Assembly (NCBI RefSeq): GCF_008271805.1
Contig: NZ_VSRY01000065.1
Location: forward strand, 1-64,000
Length of the DNA: 64,000 bases
Origin: Streptomyces sp. TRM49041
Lineage (GTDB): Bacteria > Actinomycetota > Actinomycetes > Streptomycetales > Streptomycetaceae
Reading direction: 5' to 3'
Part shown: one piece after another, positions 7,751 through 16,143 of the stretch
How the letters are laid out: every line of letters starts with the position of its first letter
Numbering within the stretch: position 1 is the first letter of the stretch
Made by a program: the position numbers and the translations under genes
Notes under the pieces: generated by a model
Seen by the model: the letters and a program-made list of their open reading frames with translations, nothing else
Databases searched by the model: none
Told to the model about the DNA's origin: nothing

Positions 7751-8950
7751 ATGACCCTCCCGATCCGGCGGACGGCGGTCGCCGCGGCCAATGTCCTCCT
7801 CGGCGCGGCCGCGGCCGCCTGCACCGCGGGCCAGCCGTTCAGCAGCCCCGCACCGCCCGGACCCTCGTCGGCGGGCGACGCGTCCCCGGCCGTCCGGCCC
7901 TTCACGCTGGCCGCCACCGGCGACGTCCTCCCGCACGATTCGCTCATCCGGCAGGCCCACGCCGACGCGGGCGGCGACGGCTACGACTTCCGCCCCATGC
8001 TCGCCGGCGCGGAGCCGGTCATCTCCGCCGCCGACCTCGCCATCTGCCATATGGAGACCGTGTACGGCAAGGGCGGCGGCCCCTTCACCGGCTACCCGTC
8101 CTTCAGGTCCCCGCCCCAGATCGCGGCCGCCCTCCGCGCCACCGGCTACGACTCCTGCTCCACCGCCTCCAACCACACCCTCGACGACGGCCCCGAGGGC
8201 ATCCGCCGCACCCTCGACCACCTCGACAAGGCGGGTATCGGACACGCCGGATCGGCCCGCACCGCCGAAGAAGCGGGAACGCCCACCCTGCTGAAGGCGG
8301 GCGGTGCCCAGGTCGCCCACCTCGCCTACACCTACGGGACCAACGGCATCCCCGTCCCCATGGACCGCCCCTGGTCGGTCAACCTCATCGACGAGAGCCG
8401 CATTCTCAGCGACGCCCGCGCCGCCCGGGAAGCGGGAGCCGACGTCGTCGTGGTCAGCCTCCACTGGGGCACCGAGTGGCAGACCGCCCCCGACCGGAGG
8501 CAACTCGCCCTCGGTCGCGCGCTCACCGCGTCCACCACCGACGGGCGCCCCGACATCGACCTGATCCTCGGTACGCACGCGCACGTCCCACAGGCGTACG
8601 AGAAGGTCAACGGCACCTGGATCGTCTACGGCATGGGCGATCAGATCGCCGGCGCCATGGTCGACCACTCCGGCACTCACGACCCACGCGGCAACGAGAG
8701 CACCATCGGCCGCTTCACCTTCACGCCGCCCGCCACCCCCGGCGCCCGCTGGCAGGTCACGCGCGCGGAGTTCCTCCCCCGGTGGTTCAACACGGCCACC
8801 AACCGGGTCGTCGACCTGGACACCGCCATCGCCGCGGGCGACACGGCCCTCACCTCCGTACGCGACCGCATCAGGAGCGCGGCCCTCAGCCGCGGCGCGG
8901 CGGCGGACGGCCTGGTGATGGCCGGGCCGCAGGGCACCCCGTCCGGGTAG
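7751..8950 (+). CDS. CapA-family (PgsA-like) secreted lipoprotein
   Basis: 399 residues. The N-terminus MTLPIRRTAVAAANVLLGAA runs into AAACTAG, a plausible lipobox. The rest is the calcineurin-like PGA_cap domain: TGDVLPHDSLIRQA, CHMETVYG, SNHTLDDGPEGIRRTLDHL, VSLHWGTEWQTAP and GTHAHVPQAYEKVNG, in the order of CapA/YwtB proteins of poly-gamma-glutamate capsule systems. No capB/capC ligase genes are nearby, so it is an orphan, common in actinobacteria, with unknown polymer or phosphatase role. GGGAG eight bases before the ATG. The 260-base leader from the sigma gene holds an AT-rich island (about 7640-7680) and a GGGGC-GTAT-GCCCC palindrome at 7685-7698. Confidence 0.85.
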   Translation: MTLPIRRTAVAAANVLLGAAAAACTAGQPFSSPAPPGPSSAGDASPAVRPFTLAATGDVLPHDSLIRQAHADAGGDGYDFRPMLAGAEPVISAADLAICHMETVYGKGGGPFTGYPSFRSPPQIAAALRATGYDSCSTASNHTLDDGPEGIRRTLDHLDKAGIGHAGSARTAEEAGTPTLLKAGGAQVAHLAYTYGTNGIPVPMDRPWSVNLIDESRILSDARAAREAGADVVVVSLHWGTEWQTAPDRRQLALGRALTASTTDGRPDIDLILGTHAHVPQAYEKVNGTWIVYGMGDQIAGAMVDHSGTHDPRGNESTIGRFTFTPPATPGARWQVTRAEFLPRWFNTATNRVVDLDTAIAAGDTALTSVRDRIRSAALSRGAAADGLVMAGPQGTPSG

Positions 8951-9012
8951 CAGGGCGCCTCGTCCGGCACCTCGCGCGCCCGCCCGCGTCCGACAGGCGC
9001 GCCGCAGGGTCG

Positions 9013-9048
9013 CCAACGCGGTGCCGCCGAACGGCGGCACCGCGTTGG
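9013..9048 (+). terminator. Strong hairpin downstream of capA-like gene
   Basis: A perfect inverted repeat with 16-base arms (9013-9028 and 9033-9048) and a GAAC loop, 62 bases after the stop of the CapA-like gene and before the deacetylase leader. No T-run. Likely intrinsic terminator or 3'-end stabiliser. Confidence 0.75.
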
Positions 9049-9212
9049 GCATCGGCGTCGACCGGCTGGTCATGTTCCGCCCGTCCGCGGTCACTGACCG
9101 GCTCCCGTGGCGGCCGACCACCCGGCCGGGCCGCTCGTCCCATCGGGTGCTTTCGCCCCCGGCATCGGTGTTGTGCGCCCGATCCGCACGTCGCCCGTGC
9201 GGAGCATTGGTC

Positions 9213-10103
9213 ATGAAAAAAGACCAGATGCCTTCGGGGCGGCGGATGGTGCTGCGCATCGCCGCCGCACTCGGGGCCACCACCACCGTCGGCCTGTTCA
9301 GCGTGGACCGGCCGGGAACATCCGGCGGCACCACCGCGGCCCCCGCGCACCCGACCCCGTCGCTGCCGCCGCCCACGGGGAAGCCCCCCGGCGCCCCCGG
9401 CCCCGCCGCGGGACCCGCCGTGAACCGGGGCACGGCGTCCTCCTCGTACCGGCTCCAGCCCATGACCGCGTACGCGCCACCCCGCTTCCGGCGTGCCCGG
9501 CCGCCCGTACGGCAGCGGCCCTTCCTGCGGGTCGCCGGGGCCGGCAACACGATGGTCCTCACCTTCGACGACGGACCCGACCCCCGCTACACCCCGGCCA
9601 TCCTGCGCACCCTGCGCCGCCACGACGTACGCGCCATGTTCTTCGTGTGCGGCGAGATGGTCGCTCAGCACCCGGATCTCCTGCGGCAGATGACCGAGGA
9701 CGGGCACGTCGTGGGCAACCACTCGTGGTCCCACCCGCTCATCCCGACGCTGCCGCCCTCCCGGATCCGACAGGAGCTGAGCGCCACCAGCGACGTGATC
9801 GAGCGCTCGGCGGGCGCCGCCCCGCTGTGGTACCGCGCCCCGTTCGGCGCCTGGAACCGACTGTCCTTCGAGATCGGCGCCGAACTCGGCATGGAGCCGC
9901 TCGCCTGGACCGTCGACACCCTGGACTGGAAGGAGCCGGGCACGGGGACCATCGTGCGCCGCGTCCTGGACGGGGCGGGCCCCGGCGTCGTCGTGCTGTC
10001 CCACGACGCTGGCGGCGACCGCTCGCAGAGCGTGCGTGCCCTGGAGACCTATCTGCCGCGGCTGCTGGACGAGGGATACCACATCACCGTGCCACGCCGA
10101 TGA
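9213..10103 (+). CDS. Polysaccharide deacetylase (NodB domain), exported
   Basis: 296 residues. After MKKDQMPSGRRMVLRIAAAL comes a hydrophobic signal segment and a Pro/Thr-rich linker to about residue 110; the NodB domain follows: TFDDGPDPRYTPAIL (catalytic D and metal D), GNHSWSHPLIPTL (H-x3-H metal ligands), RAPFGAWN (RxPxG motif), LDWKEPG and VVLSHDAGGDR. It should remove N- or O-acetyl groups from peptidoglycan or an extracellular glycan. The ATG at 9213 has GGAG eight bases ahead; longer in-frame readings from 9021 lack a leader-like N-terminus. It lies between a CapA-like lipoprotein and a sortase, consistent with envelope glycan work. Confidence 0.9.
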   Translation: MKKDQMPSGRRMVLRIAAALGATTTVGLFSVDRPGTSGGTTAAPAHPTPSLPPPTGKPPGAPGPAAGPAVNRGTASSSYRLQPMTAYAPPRFRRARPPVRQRPFLRVAGAGNTMVLTFDDGPDPRYTPAILRTLRRHDVRAMFFVCGEMVAQHPDLLRQMTEDGHVVGNHSWSHPLIPTLPPSRIRQELSATSDVIERSAGAAPLWYRAPFGAWNRLSFEIGAELGMEPLAWTVDTLDWKEPGTGTIVRRVLDGAGPGVVVLSHDAGGDRSQSVRALETYLPRLLDEGYHITVPRR

Positions 10104-10150
10104 GGCCCGGAACAGGTGCCCGCGACGGCCGACCGGGCCCCGCGGGCACC

Positions 10151-10200
10151 GCCGTTCGGGCACCGCCGTCCCCGGCCGGCGCCGTTCGGGCACCGCCGTC
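10151..10200. repeat. 20-base direct repeat, 30-base period
   Basis: GCCGTTCGGGCACCGCCGTC occurs at 10151-10170 and again, identically, at 10181-10200; a partial copy (GGGCACCGCCGT) precedes it at about 10144. The second copy overlaps the last two bases of the leftward sortase gene. It fills the convergent gap between deacetylase and sortase genes. Confidence 0.8.
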
Positions 10201-10876
10201 AGCGGGTGGCGACCATCCGGGCGAAGACCACCACGTTGCCGTCGTAGCCGCCCGCCCGTGAGTAGCCGCCGCCGCAGGTGATCACCCGCAGCTCCGGGTG
10301 CCCGGTGTCGCCGTACACGCGTACGCCGGGGAAGTCGCCCTTCGAGAACACCTCGACGCCGTACACCTGGAAGACGGCCACCCGGCCGTCGTACCGCGTC
10401 ACCTCGACGCGCCGGCCCGGCTCGAGCGCGCCCAGCGAGTAGAAGACCGCCGGCCCCGACTCGTTGTCGACGTGCCCGACGATGACCGCCGTACCGGGCT
10501 GCCCCGGCGAGATGCCGTTCTGGTACCAGCCCGCGAGGTTCCGGTCCTGCGGCGGCGGCGCGCTGATCCAGCCCTCCTGGTCCAGGCCCACGTCGATGAC
10601 TGGCGCGTCGACCTTGAGCGCCGGGATGCGCACCCGGGAGGCGGGGGCGTACGCCAGCGGCCGCAGCCCGGCCGACGGCGTGGGCGCGGCCATGGTCTGC
10701 CCCGCCTGCGGGGACGTCGCGGCGGCCGGCTGGGGCGGCCCCGGGGCGACGTCCACCCCGTTCCGCATAATCGCGAGGCCGCTGAGCATGACGAGCGCCA
10801 GCGCACCCCACGGCCGCCGTCCTCTGATCACGTCCCAGGCACTTCGGTCCCCGATGCCTCTGCGCTCCAGGCCCAT
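10199..10876 (-). CDS. Class F sortase
   Basis: 225 residues: a short cytoplasmic N-terminus, one membrane helix (WGALALVMLSGLAIM, about 23-37), a Pro/Ala linker and a sortase domain. Visible catalytic elements are the histidine in AVIVGHVDN, the cysteine in LRVITCGGG and the arginine in VVVFARM. The N-terminal type II topology and the QNGISPGQPG / YDGRVAVFQVY features fit actinobacterial class F enzymes, which attach proteins to the wall or act as housekeeping transpeptidases. ATG with a GGGAGAGGC site immediately upstream. It diverges from a membrane-anchored surface protein gene at 11188; 311 bases between the starts (10877-11187) hold the promoters, with no obvious operator. Confidence 0.88.
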   Translation of the reverse strand: MGLERRGIGDRSAWDVIRGRRPWGALALVMLSGLAIMRNGVDVAPGPPQPAAATSPQAGQTMAAPTPSAGLRPLAYAPASRVRIPALKVDAPVIDVGLDQEGWISAPPPQDRNLAGWYQNGISPGQPGTAVIVGHVDNESGPAVFYSLGALEPGRRVEVTRYDGRVAVFQVYGVEVFSKGDFPGVRVYGDTGHPELRVITCGGGYSRAGGYDGNVVVFARMVATR

Positions 10877-11187
10877 GCCTCTCCCTTCGTGGCCTCTTCC
10901 CGCACGGTAAGGGCGTCCGGCCCGCCCGGCGATCAGAGAGCGGCGAACGGGTGGCGGCGTGGCAGACGGGTGATGACCCATCCGAGTCAATGCCCGCGGC
11001 TGACCGACGGTCCGTGACCTGCGGCTCCGTCGAACACGGCCCCGGTGCCCCGGGCGTGTCGCCTCACCGGGGTGGCGGAGCGCCAAAATGCGACGATACG
11101 ACTCCATGGTGAGGGTTTGTCATGGGAGGCGCATCCGTCGAATACCCGGAGCACCGCTTTGGGGCGTCTTCCGCTGGAGGTTCAACG

Positions 11188-11673
11188 ATGCGTGCTTCAC
11201 GCGCCCTCGCGGTGGCCGCCACCGCCTGTGCGGCCGTCGGGCTCTCGGCCCCGCTCGCCGCCGCCACCAATGGTCCGACGAACGTCACGGTCTCTCCGAC
11301 GCAGGTGCACCAGGGCGGCAGCCTGGCGGTCAGCGCCATGGGGTGCGGCCACGGCGGCACCGTGACGTCCAACGCGTTCCCCAAGACGGCCCTCACGGTC
11401 AACCCCTCGGGCCACTCCGCCGCCACACCACGGATCTACGACCACGCCACACCGGGGCGATACAACCTCGCCGTCCGGTGCAGCGACAGCCCGAGAGTCG
11501 TCACCCGCTCCTTCACGGTCCTCCGCGGTCGTGGCGCACAGGGCGGCCTGGGCGGCTCCATGGAGCCCAGCTCCACCGAGATGGCCGTCGGCGCGGCGCT
11601 CGTCGGCACCGCGGCCATCGGCGGCGGTGTGTTCATCAGCCGCCGTCGCCGCCTGAGCGGCGGAAGGGTCTGA
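11188..11673 (+). CDS. Cell-surface protein with GGLGGS pre-anchor motif
   Basis: 161 residues. A signal peptide (MRASRALAVAATACAAVGLS, cleavage near APLAAA), an Ig-like or beta-rich exported domain with two cysteines (C53, C98: probable disulfide), then GGLGGS at 119-124, a membrane helix (about 135-154) and a basic tail SRRRRLSGGRV. The signal-domain-helix-basic tail order is that of sortase substrates, yet there is no LPxTG. A paralogue with the same GGLGGS lies at 11792-12316. GGAGG seven bases before the ATG. Divergent from the class F sortase, so it is a candidate substrate. Function otherwise unknown. Confidence 0.8.
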   Translation: MRASRALAVAATACAAVGLSAPLAAATNGPTNVTVSPTQVHQGGSLAVSAMGCGHGGTVTSNAFPKTALTVNPSGHSAATPRIYDHATPGRYNLAVRCSDSPRVVTRSFTVLRGRGAQGGLGGSMEPSSTEMAVGAALVGTAAIGGGVFISRRRRLSGGRV

Positions 11674-11703
11674 CCGGCCGAACCTCCCGGTCGGCCGCGC
11701 ATG

Positions 11704-11743
11704 CCCGTCGCCCCGAGTCCTGGCCAGGACTCGGGGCGACGGG
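11704..11743. terminator. Perfect 20+20 base palindrome between convergent genes
   Basis: Bases 11704-11723 are exactly complementary to 11724-11743 with no spacer. It lies 30 bases after one surface-protein stop and 48 bases before the convergent paralogue's stop, so it can end transcription from both sides. Flanked by CTTTG on the right, no long T-run. Confidence 0.85.
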
Positions 11744-11791
11744 CTTTGCCGGTACGGGATCGTTCGTGGTCGGCGGGTTCGTTCCGACGGT

Positions 11792-12316
11792 TCAGTGGCG
11801 GTGGTTCTCCGCCCGGCGGCGCACCATGTAGATGGCGCCCGTGGCCGCCGCGACCACCAGGGCCGTGCCGGCCGCCAGCTCACCGGCGTTCCAGCCGCCC
11901 ACACTGCCGCCCAGGCCGCCCCGTACACCCGACGGCGCGGCGGTCACCGTCGCCGTCCGCGTCACGGTGGGCACGGCGGTCGAACTGGTCGTCGGCGCCC
12001 TGGCGATGGTCAGCTGTGCCGTGCCGGGGGCACCTCCGGCACAGGTGAAGGACACCGTGTAGACGGCGCCACGCCGGGCGTCGAAGTCGACGGTGGCCGT
12101 GGCCGCACCGCCGGCCGGGATGGTGACAGTGTCGAAGATCCCGGACGACGCCATCGCGGTCCCCGCGCAGCCGGGCGCGGAGAGCGTGACTCTGCCGCCC
12201 GGGTCGACGGTCGACGGCGAGATGACGAACGGATCCACCGCCGCGGCGGTGGGAGCGGTGAGAGCGAGAGCCGCGGCTCCGAGCAGAGCGGCGGAAGCGG
12301 CACCTATCGCGCGCAT
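11792..12316 (-). CDS. Paralogous cell-surface protein with GGLGGS motif
   Basis: 174 residues: signal peptide (MRAIGAASAALLGAAALALT, cleavage after TAAA), domain starting FVISPSTVDPGGRVTLSAPG with two cysteines (C50, C92), a Thr/Val/Pro-rich stalk (about 105-130), GGLGGS at 133-138, a membrane helix (about 148-167) and basic tail MVRRRAENHRH. It shares order, cysteines and motif with the protein at 11188-11673 and converges on it. GGAGG is nine bases before the ATG. Probable wall- or membrane-anchored surface protein; the class F sortase gene 1 kb away is the obvious candidate enzyme. Between this gene and the DUF4239 gene there are 164 bases without features. Confidence 0.8.
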   Translation of the reverse strand: MRAIGAASAALLGAAALALTAPTAAAVDPFVISPSTVDPGGRVTLSAPGCAGTAMASSGIFDTVTIPAGGAATATVDFDARRGAVYTVSFTCAGGAPGTAQLTIARAPTTSSTAVPTVTRTATVTAAPSGVRGGLGGSVGGWNAGELAAGTALVVAAATGAIYMVRRRAENHRH

Positions 12317-12480
12317 GACTTGAGCCTCCGGTCCCGAGGGGCAGCCGCGGAACCGACTTCCGCAGCGCATGGGAAATGACCCTCTATGCCCGGAACGCTA
12401 GGAGGCCCATACCACACCCGCGAGCCCGGTCGGGCGAATGGGGCATCCGATCACCCGGACGGCCCACACGCCCGCCCGGC

Positions 12481-13245
12481 TCAGCCGCCGAGCTGCGGGA
12501 AGGCGTTCAGGAACGGCTCCGTCGTCGCCGCGACCCCCCGTCCGAACGGCGCGTCGATGGCCCAGATCAGGAAGAGCAGGAACGCGATCAGCGCGCTGTA
12601 CAGACCGGCCAGCAGCAGTTCCCGGAAGGTCCGGCGGATCTGCAGCGTGAAGATCAGCCCCACCGCGATCAGCGCCCCGGTGATCAGCCCGAACCACACC
12701 ACGCCCGGCATGGTCTCGCCCGCCGTGTCCGCCCGGATGCTGCGCGCGTCGTCGGCCACCGCCACCTGGTCGACCAGCGGCTGGTACGCCTCGGCCTCGT
12801 GCTCGTCGGCGGGGCGGTAGTCGCTGACCGACCGGCGCACCTCGTGCAGCAGTTCGGTGCCCTTCGCGGTCAGCTCGCCCCGGTCGGCCATGGCCTCCCA
12901 CTCGGGGCCCGTCACATGCTTCACATACGCGTCGACGTCGCCGGTGATCCGCCGGTGCACATCGGCCGGCCACACCTCGGACCGCACCACCACCTCGTGC
13001 AGCGCCTGGGCCTCCTGACGGACGCTCTCCTGGGCGGCGCCACGGCCCTCCCAGACTCCGGCGATCGCCAGGCCCAGGACGATCGCGTAGACCACGCCGA
13101 TCATCATCGTCATGTACTCGATGACGTCCGGCGTCTCGGACGGGTCGTCGTCCTCACCGACCCGGCGGTGGTTGATGACGACGATGGTGAGGACGACCGC
13201 GCACGCGGCGGCCATCGCAAGGGTCAGGACAAGCCATTGCGACAC
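12481..13245 (-). CDS. DUF4239 (bestrophin-like) membrane protein
   Basis: 254 residues with four hydrophobic helices: one at the extreme N-terminus (WLVLTLAMAAACAVVLTIVV), one at about 45-65 (MTMMIGVVYAIVLGLAIAGV), a soluble middle rich in Glu/Asp/Arg, and two near the C-terminus (about 180-235). This is the layout of the DUF4239 family, distantly related to bestrophin channels; function unknown. It starts 16 bases after the proline-rich protein gene on the same strand, so the two are probably one transcript. Confidence 0.82.
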   Translation of the reverse strand: MSQWLVLTLAMAAACAVVLTIVVINHRRVGEDDDPSETPDVIEYMTMMIGVVYAIVLGLAIAGVWEGRGAAQESVRQEAQALHEVVVRSEVWPADVHRRITGDVDAYVKHVTGPEWEAMADRGELTAKGTELLHEVRRSVSDYRPADEHEAEAYQPLVDQVAVADDARSIRADTAGETMPGVVWFGLITGALIAVGLIFTLQIRRTFRELLLAGLYSALIAFLLFLIWAIDAPFGRGVAATTEPFLNAFPQLGG

Positions 13246-13261
13246 GGCAGTTCCCTCTTGG

Positions 13262-13873
13262 TCAGCGGGAGGAGCGGGGGCGGAGGACCGCCGCGGCGAA
13301 CACCGCGGGCAGCGTGAGCAGCAGCATCACCGACACCATGGACGGGCCCGGCTTCGGTTTCGGCCGTTGTGCGGCCTTGTAGGCGGACAGCGGAAGCGGC
13401 GGCGGGGACGGCGGTACCGACCGGACCGGCGGCGAGGGTGACGGCGGCGAAGGAGGGGCCGGCGCAGGGCGCTCCGGCGCCGGGGGAGCGGGCGGCGGAG
13501 GCGGCGGCGGGGGCGGCGCCGGTGGCCGTACCGGCGGCGGAGGCGCGGGCGCCGCGCTGACCGGTGGCGGGTCCGGCTCCGGAGGAGGGGGAGGCGGCGG
13601 TGGTGTCGGCTGCGGACTCGGCGGGGGAGGGGGAGGCGGCGGCGGTGCCGGTGTCGGAGGCGGAGTCGGCGACGGTACGGGGGTGGGGGACGGCGTACAG
13701 GTCGAGCCGCCCGCGACGGCCACCGCGTCGGTGCCACCCGGGCCGATGGAGGCGTAGGCGCAGCTGTCCGCGGCCGCGGGCGACGAGAACGCGGGGGAGA
13801 GCGCGAGCGGCCAGGCGAGCGCGGCGCTCGCCAGCACTCGCGCGACAAGGGATCCATACACGCCCAAGAGCAT
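13262..13873 (-). CDS. Exported proline-rich protein with C-terminal anchor
   Basis: About 203 residues from the ATG at 13873: signal-like N-terminus (MLLGVYGSLVARVLASAALA) ending near SPAAAD, a short domain with two cysteines (CAYASIGPGGTDAVAVAGGS then C), then roughly 90 residues that are mostly Pro with Thr/Ser/Ala, and a C-terminal hydrophobic helix (MVSVMLLLTLPAVFAAAVL) with RPRSSR tail. The run of CCG/CCC codons makes the opposite strand look open. A GTG at 13996 would add 41 residues before the signal and is less likely. Likely a wall-spanning stalk; first gene of a pair with the DUF4239 gene. Bases 13874-14078 are the divergent leader to the lipoprotein gene. Confidence 0.65.
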   Translation of the reverse strand: MLLGVYGSLVARVLASAALAWPLALSPAFSSPAAADSCAYASIGPGGTDAVAVAGGSTCTPSPTPVPSPTPPPTPAPPPPPPPPPSPQPTPPPPPPPPEPDPPPVSAAPAPPPPVRPPAPPPPPPPPPAPPAPERPAPAPPSPPSPSPPVRSVPPSPPPLPLSAYKAAQRPKPKPGPSMVSVMLLLTLPAVFAAAVLRPRSSR

Positions 13874-14078
13874 GATCGGACCAACGACCCCGCAAGCGGC
13901 GCGGAGCGGCCATTCCCCTGATGGAGGGTTCCGCTCGAACGTCCGTGTCCGCTCCGCCACGGAATTCTTCCGCAATCTTCCGCCACCGTTGAACACTTCT
14001 CGCCCCCACGCCCGTACCTAGGGCCATGAACGGCGCACCGCGGACGCCGGGAACGAGATCAATACAACGGGAGTTGAG

Positions 14079-15110
14079 ATGAAGAACTGGCGCAACACCG
14101 CGCTCGTGGCGACTGCGGCCGCGGCCGCACTCACCCTCACGGCCTGCGGGCAGGACCAGGGTGACCGTATCGGCGGCCAGTCCGTAGGCGCGGCGGCACC
14201 CGCCGGAGCCCCCGGCCAGGGCGGCGACGGCTACGGCGGCGCTTACGGTTCCGACGCAGGCGCCTCAGCCGCCGCGCCCACCTCGGTGGCCGGACAGCTC
14301 GCCGTGTGGAAGAGCGGCGAACTCGGGGATGTCCTCACCGACGCCGAGGGCCGCACCCTCTACCGGTTCGACAAGGACACCCCCAACCCCCCGAAGTCCG
14401 CCTGCGAGGGCGACTGCGCCAAGACCTGGCCCGTGGTCACCGCCGACGGCGCCAAGCCGCCGGCCGGCGTAGACGCGACACTCCTGGGTGTCCTCACCCG
14501 CCCCGACGGCACCAAGCAGCTCACCGTCGACGGCTGGCCGATGTACCGGTACGCCAAGGACGCCAAGGCCGGTGACGCCAAGGGCCAGGGTGTCGGCGGC
14601 ACCTGGTTCGCCTCGGCGCCCGACGGCAAGAAGGCCGCACCCGGCGAGTCCTCCTCAGCCGGTGAACCGGCCGGTGAACCGGCCGGCTCCCAGGGCGGCG
14701 ACGGCTCCGGTGACGCCGCCGGCGGCCAGGAGCAGGCGCCCGCCGATCGCGCCGGCCTCTCCGTCCGCAAGGACCCCAAGCTCGGCGAAGTCGTCGTCGA
14801 CGCCAAGGGCATGACGGTCTACCGGTTCACCAAGGACTCGGCCTGGCCCATGAAGACCGCCTGCACCGGCGCCTGCCTCGACAAGTGGCCGATCGTCGCG
14901 CCCGTCGACAAGAACGACACCGAAGGCATCACCACCAAGGGGTATGTGACGTTCAAGCGGCCCGACGGCAAGGAGCAGCAGACCATCGACTGCTGGCCTC
15001 TCTACACCTTCGCCGGCGACAAGAAGCCCGGTGACACCAACGGGCAGGGTGTGGGCGGCACCTGGTACGCCGTCACGCCCGACGGAAAGCTGGTCGGAGC
15101 GCCCAAGTAG
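14079..15110 (+). CDS. Lipoprotein with four Lipoprotein_15 secreted repeats
   Basis: 343 residues. Signal and lipobox: MKNWRNTALVATAAAAALTL then TACG, so Cys 24 is the lipidated residue. Two duplicated halves follow, each with two Yx(F/W/Y)xxD repeats: YRFDKD with CEGDCAKTWP, YRYAKD; then YRFTKD with CTGACLDKWP, YTFAGD. The halves are joined by a Gly/Ser/Glu linker (about 190-225). The paired cysteines around each KTWP/DKWP probably form disulfides. From memory it corresponds to S. coelicolor SCO0930, near rmdA. Role unknown; related proteins have been suggested to act in redox or haem-linked processes. GGGAGTTGAG precedes the ATG. Confidence 0.88.
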   Translation: MKNWRNTALVATAAAAALTLTACGQDQGDRIGGQSVGAAAPAGAPGQGGDGYGGAYGSDAGASAAAPTSVAGQLAVWKSGELGDVLTDAEGRTLYRFDKDTPNPPKSACEGDCAKTWPVVTADGAKPPAGVDATLLGVLTRPDGTKQLTVDGWPMYRYAKDAKAGDAKGQGVGGTWFASAPDGKKAAPGESSSAGEPAGEPAGSQGGDGSGDAAGGQEQAPADRAGLSVRKDPKLGEVVVDAKGMTVYRFTKDSAWPMKTACTGACLDKWPIVAPVDKNDTEGITTKGYVTFKRPDGKEQQTIDCWPLYTFAGDKKPGDTNGQGVGGTWYAVTPDGKLVGAPK

Positions 15111-15138
15111 ATTCCCCCACGCGCGTTTCCGGCCCGGT

Positions 15139-15178
15139 CGGCCCGCCGTCTCCCTCCCCTCGCGGGAACGGCGGGCCG
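15139..15178 (+). terminator. Intrinsic terminator after the repeat lipoprotein
   Basis: Arms CGGCCCGCCGT (15139-15149) and ACGGCGGGCCG (15168-15178) with an 18-base loop, followed by CCCGTTTT. One of the few hairpins here with a short T-run. Confidence 0.7.
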
Positions 15179-15330
15179 CCCGTTTTCGCGTGCACGTGCC
15201 AGCGGCTTGTGACCAAGAACGGATCGTATTTTTCCGTTTCCCCTCGCCCTCCCGCCGGGCGATCAGTAGCCTCGGCTCGAACACTGGCCATGAACATGGC
15301 CCCATCACCGTGGCGACTGTTGGAGATTCG

Positions 15331-16143
15331 ATGGACCGTCCCGCCTGGGCCCCGCCGGGCATCGACCTTTCGGTGCCGAGCGTGTCCCGCATCTACGACT
15401 ACTACCTGGGCGGCTCCCACAACTTCGAGGTCGATCGTGAAGCCGCCCGCAAGGCCATGGAATTCATACCGGGCCTCCCCAAGATCATGCAGGCCAACCG
15501 GGCGTTCATGCGTCGCGCCGTGCACCACGCCGTCACCGAGGGCGTCACCCAGTTCCTCGACATAGGCTCCGGCATACCGACGTTCGGCAACGTCCACGAG
15601 GTCGCCCAGCAGGCCAGCCCCGACGCACGGGTGGTGTACGTCGACCACGACCCGGTCGCCGTCGCTCACAGCCGCTCCGTACTCGACGGCAACGACCGCG
15701 CCGACATCGTCGCCGCCGACCTGCGCAAGCCGCAGGACATCCTCCGCAGCCCCGAGGTGTCCCGGCTCCTCGACCTGGACCGGCCCGTGGCGCTGCTCCT
15801 CGTCGCCGTCCTGCACTTCCTGGAGGACTCCGACGAGCCCCACCGGGCCGTCGCCGAACTGCGCGACGCCATGGCGCCCGGCAGCCTCCTGATCCTCACG
15901 CACGCGTCCTTCGAGGGCATGCCCGTGCCGCAGGAACGGGCGGGCGGGACCGTCGGCGTCTACCGCGACATCCGCAACCCCCTGGTGATGCGCTCCCGCG
16001 ACGAGGTCACCCGGTTCTTCGACGGCTACGAGATGGTCGACCCCGGTCTGGTGTCCATGCCGCGCTGGCGGCCCGACACCCCGCCCGAGCAGGAGGATCC
16101 GTACGCCTTCTCGGGCTTCGCCGGGGTGGGGCGCAAGGGGTGA
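15331..16143 (+). CDS. SAM-dependent methyltransferase (Methyltransf_19 / DUF574)
   Basis: 270 residues with the family signature near the start (SVSRIYDYYLGGSHNFEVDR), then MQANRAFMRRAVH, the SAM-binding FLDIGSGIPTFGNVHEVAQ, and acidic motif VVYVDHDPVAVAHS. Such enzymes are abundant in Streptomyces, usually beside regulators, and their substrates are unknown. GGAG six bases before the ATG. Its stop overlaps the GTG start of the downstream rmdA-like gene by four bases (GTGA), so the two are almost certainly made together; that makes methylation of, or by way of, a c-di-GMP-linked partner a possibility, which is inference. Confidence 0.88.
   Translation: MDRPAWAPPGIDLSVPSVSRIYDYYLGGSHNFEVDREAARKAMEFIPGLPKIMQANRAFMRRAVHHAVTEGVTQFLDIGSGIPTFGNVHEVAQQASPDARVVYVDHDPVAVAHSRSVLDGNDRADIVAADLRKPQDILRSPEVSRLLDLDRPVALLLVAVLHFLEDSDEPHRAVAELRDAMAPGSLLILTHASFEGMPVPQERAGGTVGVYRDIRNPLVMRSRDEVTRFFDGYEMVDPGLVSMPRWRPDTPPEQEDPYAFSGFAGVGRKG

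Noticed and set aside
7649..10811. Long leftward frames (637 and 641 residues) opposite the CapA-like and deacetylase genes
   Set aside because: Antisense shadows caused by GC-rich third positions; both underlying plus-strand genes have full motif sets.
13369..13875. Rightward Ala/Gly/Glu-rich frames opposite the proline-rich gene
   Set aside because: Antisense of CCG/CCC proline codons; no start context or motif.
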